A stretch of 64,000 nucleotides of DNA from Gordionus sp. m RMFG-2023 (taxonomy: Eukaryota; Nematomorpha; Gordioida; Chordodea; Parachordodidae). The stretch lies in NCBI RefSeq assembly GCF_954871325.1, contig NC_088775.1:10827561-10891560 (forward strand), read 5' to 3'. A program made the translations under genes and the position numbers. This document shows, piece after piece, positions 57,328 to 64,000 of this stretch. Below the pieces are notes generated by a model. The model was not told the origin of the DNA, made no database searches, and was given only the letters and a program-made list of their open reading frames with translations. Numbering within the stretch: position 1 is the first letter of the stretch; each line of letters opens with the position of its first letter.

Positions 57328-58504
57328 ATGATAGAAATAAATGGAAATATGAATATGAAAGCTAGGGCGTTCTTTCCATGCGACGCGCAGGGTGTAGACC
57401 TCCATCTTGTGAAAAATAAAGTAAAGGTCAAAGCAAAGAAGACAAGACTGGCAAGTTTGAATATTGGGACGCTTAAAGGTAAGACGAGAGAATTGGCATC
57501 AATCTTGAACAAGAGAAAAGTTGATATAGCGTGCATACAAGAGACGTCAATACTACACATCCTTTCAGTATGTGCTCCTCAAACGGGTTGCAAGGAAGAG
57601 GAGAAAGATGATTTTAGAGCTATCCTTGATGAAGCTGTAATGGAAATCCCTAAGGATGACCTAATCATAATTGGTGGTGACTTAAATGCGCATGTGGGGA
57701 AAGCAAGAGATAGCTACAAAAGGCATCATGGTGGTTTTGGATACGGAGAAAGAAATGATGAAGGAGAGCACGTACTGAAATTTGCGCAAGCCTTCGACCT
57801 TGCCCTTAACCAACACCTACTATAGGAAAAAAGACAGTCATTTAATAACATATGAAAGTGGTACTAGGAAAACACAGATAGATTACATGCTAATCTCTCG
57901 CAGAAGATTAAAAGATGTAATAGACTGCAAAGTCATCCCAAGAGAAGATATCGCCGCGCAACACAAGCTACTAATCATGGATTTACAAATCTCAAATAAA
58001 TCCACTCAAAATAAGATAAAACTGGAACCATGCATCAAATGGGGCAAATTAAAAACAATGACAGATGCCTTTGCAATCAATGCAAACATTGAAACAATAA
58101 ATTGCTCACAAGTCAGTGAAAAAATCTGGATAGACCTTTCATCCAGATTAATAGACACTGCAAAATCGACGCTAGGCTTGACAAGAGGAGGCAACAAATC
58201 ACACAAAGAACTATGGTGGTGGAATCAAGAGGTACAAACCACTATACAGGAGAAAAAAGCCCTTTATAAAATATGGTACAAATCCAAAAATGCAGATGAC
58301 AAGTCAAGATACAAAAAATCCAAGAGATTAGCTACAAAGGCGGTGGCTAGGGCCAAATCTATGGCATACGATGATGACATGTACGAAGATCTACATACCA
58401 AAGAAGGGCAAAATAAAATATACAGATTAGCCAAACAGCGAGAAAAGAACTCTAGGGATATAAACGGAGCTCCGAAAGTAATAAAAATAAAGATGGGAAA
58501 TTGA
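57328..58504 (+). pseudogene. LINE APE endonuclease and linker
   Basis: Motifs in order: LASLNIGTLKGKTRELASIL (active-site Asn), CIQETS (Glu), LSVCAPQTG, IIIGGDLNAHVG (Asp/Asn), QIDYMLISRR (Asp), and AQHKLLIMDL (His). CIQET is followed at once by SILHILSV, so roughly 65 residues normally between them are deleted. A frameshift near 57800 links DLAL to TNTYYRKKDSHL. The linker continues (LWWWNQEVQ, RAKSMAYDD, IYRLAKQREK) to a second frameshift just after 58480. Confidence 0.85.
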
Positions 58505-58532
58505 TAATAAAGGAAAAAGAAATAATGAATAG

Positions 58533-59372
58533 ATGGAAAGATGGAAAGAATATTTTCAGGAGCTTCTCAACTTTAATTCCCACATATTGCATCTCGACGA
58601 ACACTCCCCTTGTCAAAACCTTATACAACCTATAACAGAACAAGAAATAATCACATGCCTCAAGCATACGAAAAACAACAAAGCTAGGGGTCCAGACGAT
58701 ATTCCAATAGAAAGCCTTAAAGCACTAGGAGATGATGGAATACATCTCCTCACAAATCTGTACAATAAAATACTTGGAAATGAAGAGGTTCCCCAAAAAT
58801 GGAGGCAGAGCTATCTAGTTCCTATCTTCAAAAATAAAGGGAATCCACACAATTGTCAAAATTACAGGGGCATAAAACTAATGTCACACTGTCTAAAACT
58901 ATACGAAAAAATAATAGAAAAAAGATTAAGAGATATAATCGAAATAGGAGAGACACAGTTTGGCTTTATGCCTGGAAGATCAACAACCGATGCTATCCAT
59001 GCAATTAGGCAAATGAGTGAAAAATACAGGGAAAAGAACAAAAAGCTACACATGGTCTTTCTCGATCTAGAAAAGGCCTTCGATAGAATCCCAAGAAAAC
59101 TTATCTGGTGGGCGCTACGCCACAAAAAAGTTCCCGAAAAATATATAAGAATAATACAGGATATGTATATGGGACATACAACAATGGTCCGTAGCACAAC
59201 AGGTACTTCAGCAGGCTTCACAATAGCCGAAGGAGTTCATCAAGGGTCGGCTCTCAGCCCACTTCTCTTCATTACAGTAATAGATGTATTAGCACAGTCT
59301 ATACCTCAAACAGTCCCGTGGAATATGATATTTGCAGATGATATTGTGATACTTGCCGAATGGATGAAATGA
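58533..59372 (+). pseudogene. LINE reverse transcriptase domain
   Basis: An open stretch of 279 codons carries all RT blocks: NKARGPDDIPIE, NYRGIKLMSHCLKLYEKIIE, FGFMPGRSTTDAIHAIRQ, HMVFLDLEKAFDRIPR, EGVHQGSALSPLLF and MIFADDIVIL. The catalytic aspartates in FLDLEKAFD and FADD are kept. The frame before it is lost through a direct duplication of 8 bases (AGATGGAA twice at about 58532). It ends after FADD at a small deletion near 59355. Confidence 0.9.
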
Positions 59373-60086
59373 AAGAAAGGTTAGTGAGTTGGATAAATAT
59401 CCTAGAAACGCACGGATTAAAAGTAAATAGAGAAAAGACGGAGTATATGGTGATAGGAGGAGATGAAACAGAGAGTATTAATATAAATGAATGGCAGATA
59501 TCCGCAATTGAAAGCTGCAAATATTTGGGCTCAAACAAACGGCACAATAGAAAAAGAGATAAAGAGTAAGATTAATCAAGGGTGGTTAAAGTGGAGATCT
59601 TTATCTGGAGTGCTATTTGACAAAAGAATCCCACACAAATTAAAGGGAAAAATTTACAGTTCCATAGTACAACCAACTATTCTATATAGTTCGGAAACAT
59701 GGCCAACCAAAGAATCAGACGAGAGAAGTCTACAAACTATGGAGATGAGAATGCTGAGGATGATTGCTGGGGTAACAAGAAAGGATAAGGTGCGCAGTAC
59801 AAGAATACTAAATAGTTTAAAGGTAGTGCCCATTAAGACTAAGTTAATGGTAAACAGACTTAGGTGGTATGGGCACACAATGAGAAGGCCTATGAACTAC
59901 ATAGGAAATAAAGTTGAAAGTTTGGAAGTGATGGGCAAACGTAAAAGAGGAAGGCCAAAACTTCAATGGGGCCATAAAGTTAGAGCCAATATAAAGAAGT
60001 ATAAAATAGATAAAAGAGATTGTATGAATAACATAAAGTGGAGAGAGATGTTGAAGGAGCTTACCACCAGAAAAGGTGAAAGCTAA
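59360..60086 (+). pseudogene. LINE C-terminal (thumb) region in two frames
   Basis: The RT thumb continues as MKERLVSWINILETHGLKVN with NREKTEYMVIGG. After a frameshift near 59530 come GTIEKEIKSKINQGWLKWRS, LYSSETWPTKESDERSLQ and LRWYGHTMRRP. The last part is GKRKRGRPKLQWGHKVRANI, ending at TAA 60084-60086. The basic GRPK/RW motifs are typical of this LINE group. The 3' untranslated part before poly(A) is only about five bases. Confidence 0.87.
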
Positions 60087-60123
60087 AAGAGAAAAAAAAA
60101 AAAAAAAATTTGATTCATATTGA

Positions 60124-61219
60124 CGGGATTTATACCCAGATATTTTCACTAAAGGAAGGGAAGGGGGTAAAGTAAATTTTTTTCTGAAAAACCTTTATAT
60201 ATTTTTTTAATCACGACAAAATTATTTCCAAAATAAACTCCTTAAGAAGTACTACTAAAATATCATATAAATGAATTAAGGAATATTAACAACATAATAA
60301 AATTCGATAAATTACTTATAAATGACTAATCTATGTTAATATACGCTAAAAAAAATTTTGCCGTTACAATTTACTTGTAATTTGCATTAAAAGTATTGCT
60401 TTTTTTATCTTATTCAAAAAAAATGGGTTAAGGCGGTTAAAACAAGTTACGAATTAAGGTAATGCGTTATCCTTTTTACAAGAACACCGTTATATGTTAT
60501 ACTCGTGATTTGATGTTTTATTATCATATTTTAAACAATTTTTGATATCTTAAATTTTATACTATTTTTTTGTATGTCATCGTTCTCATGTGTTATACAT
60601 AGATTTCGTCAATCATATCAGTAGATAGTTGTGCAGCTGATTACTCATCCGGTTAATTGATTAGACAAATGCAAAAATTAAAGGAATAAAACCCTAATAT
60701 TCGATTTCTATTGGTATAAAATTAGAACTACAATGAAGGAACTATGAAACAATCGCGCTGATATCCCAAAGTTAAATAAATAATTTATGAAGACAATTAA
60801 AAACCTTTGATAATAAAGATATATCATACAACCATTCACAATTTTTAAACAATCTTCATTATATTTAATCAGACGATAACTTCAAAAAACAGTCATTTTT
60901 TAAAAAGTTTTTAATTGTGATTCTTCTGCTTTTAATTCATCAATCAATAACATAATCGTTCTATTTTTTGCTGGCTAAATAAGACAAGATCTAAAACTAG
61001 ATTTTAACCGAAAATTATCATCTCAGCCTCTGGGGTATTTTTTTTGCTAAAATTATAGCTCAACGAAAGCGTATATAAATTAAAACGGCCTGCGTAGCGG
61101 ATTTTTTTTATCGTGCTTTTAAATTTAGCCGATTTTTTTAATTACCCGATTATAATTAGATCTTCCAAAGAGGTTTTTGAGGCATGTTTTTCATTAAAAA
61201 AAATTTATTTCCAAATTAA
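60124..61219. other. AT-rich intergenic DNA
   Basis: No gene recognised. The missing N-terminal FIGNL1 exons may be here on the minus strand, but this part of the protein is poorly conserved and could not be picked out. Confidence 0.3.
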
Positions 61220-62856
61220 CCCTTCACTACATAGGTGGAAAAAACTCCCGCGGTTATATAGGTGGGGTCTATTTTACCCCAAATTTTAAATAGCTATATC
61301 TCAGAAAATAATAAAATTTAAGACCTAGAACTTTACAGACTTATTGTAAAAATATTAGAGATAATAAATACAAAATTTCTAGATTTCCATTTACTTCTAA
61401 ATAAAGTTATGGTATTTTTACTAAAGCTGCTCAAAAAAAAAATCTATTTTTGGAACTTTCCTTAATCATATGATATGACCAAAAATAAATGAAAGGAAGC
61501 AAATTTGATTATATATTTTATTAATTCAATATTTTATAGTAATAATTAAATAAATTTTATAATAAAACATCAGATATTAAAAAAAATATTTGATATTAAA
61601 GTTCATGCATCTTTTTTAAAAACATTCACGACATGTTACATATACATATGATCTTTGCATATAAATTTTGAACAATTTGAATAAATAAATGAGGATTTCT
61701 TGTCCCTAACCCTTGGACAAGAGGAGCACCTTCCTTTTTGTTTGGTTGATATAGGTTTTAATTCTTCTATATTAAGCATATTCCCAATATTATCCCTTAG
61801 CAGTTTATTAACATGTGGGTTTTTGTACTAATATTATAAACTTTGATCTATTAATCTCCTTTAAATTATTGGACTTATAAATTATTAAAGAATTTATGCA
61901 AGATATATTGAACAAATTATAAAAAATTGCCATAGGCCATCTATTTGTTATTCTGGATATTGAATAATTTGAACATAGCTGATCCACAACATCAACACGA
62001 GCCTTGGTGAGATTGTAAAATGTGATAATTTCTGGTTTTTTCAAATCCCCAGTTGATGTATCAATATTGTTATCATAGTGAAGGGTAGAAAGCATCATGC
62101 TTATACTTTTTTGGTACATATGATACTAATGTCATATTATCTTAGCAGGCAAATAAACTTGAACAAATATCTTTCTTTTTAAAATTAAATGATGTTGGAA
62201 ACTGCTTTTTATTTTTTTTTAAAGTTCCTACTATTGTTAATGAATTGGGAATTTAATAAATGTATAGCAAGTTCATAACTGGTAAACCAGTTATCTGTGG
62301 TGACATTCCTATTACTCTTAGAAATGGGCTGAATTAACCTTTCAACCACATCAAAAGGCTTATTTCTCAATTTATATGGTCCTTCAGGCTGATTGCCAGC
62401 ATATAATTCTATTTTCAAAGTATAAAATGTCACTAGAATAATTCAAATTAAAAATCATATGTTAAATTTATGATTTTTTACTCCACCGAAAAAATAAATA
62501 ATATAAAATTTTCAAATTTAAAGTCATATATATCAATCAAAAAATAGATAAAATTATATTTTTTTCAATTATATTTATTAACCTGACATACATAAATATA
62601 ATTAGTAACAAAAAAAAATTGGATTTTAAAAAAAAATTACGTCATTACATAGGTGGGGTATATTTTACCCCATGCTCAACAAATAGCATATATCTCAAAA
62701 ACTATCAAATCAATAATCATGAAATTTGGAAGTTGTATTACTTGTTACAAAATATTAAACTACTGAAAAAACCAGGTCGGAATATCTTCTAGGTTTTGTA
62801 TTACAATTATTATAAAAGTTGTGGGGTCGTATTTACCCCACCTTTGTAGTGAAGGG
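61220..62856 (-). mobile_element. piggyBac relic, N-terminally deleted
   Basis: Ends: TTAA|CCCTTCACTACATAGGTGG at the left, CCACCTTTGTAGTGAAGGG at the right (one mismatch). TTAA is present only on the left; the right flank reads TAGA. On the minus strand the late catalytic core is readable: YTLKIELYAGNQPEGPY, then NVTTDNWFTSYELAIHLL. Next come LVSYVPKK and FYNLTKARVDVVDQLCSNYS, then ITNRWPMAIFYNL and the cysteine-rich end KGRCSSCPR. The first third, with the first catalytic aspartate, is gone, and there are frameshifts. ATAGGTGGGGT-TATTTTACCCC words repeat near both ends. It is a different piggyBac subfamily from the relic at 53486. Confidence 0.88.
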
Positions 62857-63029
62857 TAGAAATTAATTTGTCGAGCTAATTTTTTTTATATAATATTATA
62901 TTTTTTAAAAAAAACATGTTTTTAGTTTTTTCGCTTTTTTAATTTCGCGTTTTCGACCTCTGTTTTTTTCAGACGCCACTTTTCAATTTGTATTAAAACC
63001 TTAAATCATCTGGTGTAAATTATTTAAAA

Positions 63030-63139
63030 TGTCATCGCAAATGGATATCCAGATCGATGTAAGTGAGTCATACAATGATGATATTAATGAAATTGAAAGT
63101 ATCCTGGAAGAAATTGTTCTTGGTAACTGTCATAAATGA
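63030..63139 (+). CDS. Small open frame or first exon, unrecognised
   Basis: A 36-codon acidic frame: MSSQMDIQIDVSESYNDDIN, then EIESILEEIVLGNCHK and a stop. A strong splice donor (GAT|GTAAGTGAG) after ten codons suggests it could instead be a short first exon. It begins about 170 bp after the piggyBac relic, and acidic N-termini are usual in piggyBac proteins, so it may be transposon debris. Confidence 0.25.
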
Positions 63140-63390
63140 TACATTTTTTGTAGTATAATGTCAATCATTTTATATGTATATTTTTGTTTATCTATTTTTT
63201 TTGTATATAGTTAAAATATCAGTCATTTTAATATTAGAGATTTTTATATATTGTAGATTTTTTTTGATAAAAGATCATTAATTTTTTTTTGAAACTTACA
63301 AAAACCAATTCTTTTAAGATGATCCATTTTGTTATCAAAATTACTTATGATTATTAATATTTGTAAAATGACTTATCAATATTTTTATTA

Positions 63391-63650
63391 ATAAAGAAAT
63401 ATTTATTGATTTAGTAGTTGAATAAATTTATTATATAACATTTCCTAGGTCCCTTTATTTCTAGTTGGGCATTTTATTTTCTGTGTTTTCTTTTTAGTTT
63501 TAATTTGCGTCTTATTTTTGTTTTTACAATAAAGCATTTATTTGTTGATTTAGTAGTTGAATAAATTTATTATATAACATTTCCTAGGTCCATTTATTTG
63601 TAGTTGGGCATTTTCTTTTTCTCTGCTTTTCTTTTATTTTTGGAATTTGG
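63391..63650. repeat. Tandem duplication, period 139 bp
   Basis: The block TTGATTTAGTAGTTGAATAA through CATTTCCTAGGTCC and TAGTTGGGCATTTT occurs twice, 139 bp apart, with few differences. Confidence 0.88.
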
Positions 63651-63856
63651 TTTTCGTCATATAATTTGACAGTTGTTGACCGCGACTACCAGGATAGTTT
63701 CGATTCCAGGATTATTCGGTATTTTAAGGTAAAAAATATTTTATTTTATATTTTGTATCTCTCCTCAGGACACAACGCAATCACATTTTTGTTTAAATTT
63801 TTTTTAGAAGTTTAACACGGTCAAATTAAAGTAATATAAATTTTCCATATAATGAG

Positions 63857-64000
63857 ATGGGCTTTATATTTAATTTTGATATTGAGCCTAGCGTATTTGA
63901 TAAAATTTCGGAGTATCCGAGTATTACTTATCAAAATTTGTATAAAATGGTTGATAAATTTGATGTAAATAATGCATTAGTGACGATTTTATTATTGGTC
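63857..64000 (+). CDS. Possible 5' part of a gene leaving the window
   Basis: Open from ATG 63857 to the window edge (48 codons): MGFIFNFDIEPSVFDKISEY, then PSITYQNLYKMVDKFDVNN. The mixed, charged composition is unusual for AT-rich non-coding DNA here. An exon-like block with AG/GT borders lies upstream at about 63679-63730 (VDRDYQDSFDSRIIRYFK). I do not recognise either. Confidence 0.25.
   Translation, partial: MGFIFNFDIEPSVFDKISEYPSITYQNLYKMVDKFDVNNALVTILLLV

Larger units (their letters stand above)
57107..60108 (+). mobile_element. RTE-like LINE, full length by its ends but inactivated
   Basis: Flanked by exact 15-bp duplications TTTGATTCATATTGA (57092-57106 and 60109-60123) and ending in a poly(A) of 17 (60092-60108) only a few bases after the last stop. 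This is therefore a complete reverse-transcribed insertion of about 3.0 kb. It encodes an APE-type endonuclease and an RT of the kind often annotated as craniofacial development protein 2-like. The reading frame is broken at about four or five places, and about 65 residues are missing from the endonuclease. Exact duplications and strong motif retention mean it is not very old. It lies just upstream of the last recognised FIGNL1 exon, in the opposite orientation. Confidence 0.92.

Overview
This window is strongly AT-rich eukaryotic DNA. It has a few intron-split host genes in a large mass of transposable elements. A rhodopsin-family GPCR, a CYB561D2-type cytochrome b561, NOL12, FIGNL1 and adenosine kinase together point to a metazoan; I cannot name the species. 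Introns are of two kinds: very short ones (39 to 81 bp in NOL12 and in two transposase genes) and long ones filled with transposons (adenosine kinase, FIGNL1, GPCR).

Layout of host genes. 1143-7708 (+): 3' part of adenosine kinase, five exons, with a Ty3/Gypsy fossil in its longest intron. 19263-20000 (-): complete NOL12, six exons with five introns of 39-53 bp. 22701-25411 (-): two-exon GPCR. 41751-42562 (+): last two exons of a cytochrome b561 gene. 51420-56923 (-): five exons of FIGNL1, ends not found, with a piggyBac relic in its 3.9 kb intron. 63030-64000 (+): weak signs of a gene running off the window.

Mobile elements. hAT elements dominate: seven insertions have perfect 8-bp target duplications (8315-9675, 23568-23920, 28665-28887, 37045-37499, 40717-40939, 49842-50696, 51932-52036), and many older copies surround them. 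One family is a 223-bp near-palindrome starting TAGTGTTGTTAAAC. A 3646-bp transposon (44247-47892) has inverted repeats of about 0.5 kb and an apparently intact spliced 658-residue transposase. It sits inside a hAT MITE, which lets its 4-bp target duplication (TATA) be read. There are two internally deleted piggyBac relics, a 3.0-kb RTE-like LINE with a 15-bp target duplication, poly(A) and a tRNA-like 5' head, two relics of a second LINE family with a zinc-knuckle and PD...D C-terminus, a non-autonomous LTR element with apparently identical 336-bp LTRs, and a 1.9-kb fold-back element.

The host genes are unrelated housekeeping or signalling genes. What unites the window is repeated nesting of transposons in introns, between genes and in each other. 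All coordinates and splice sites were read by eye. Family names rest on motif recognition, with no database search.
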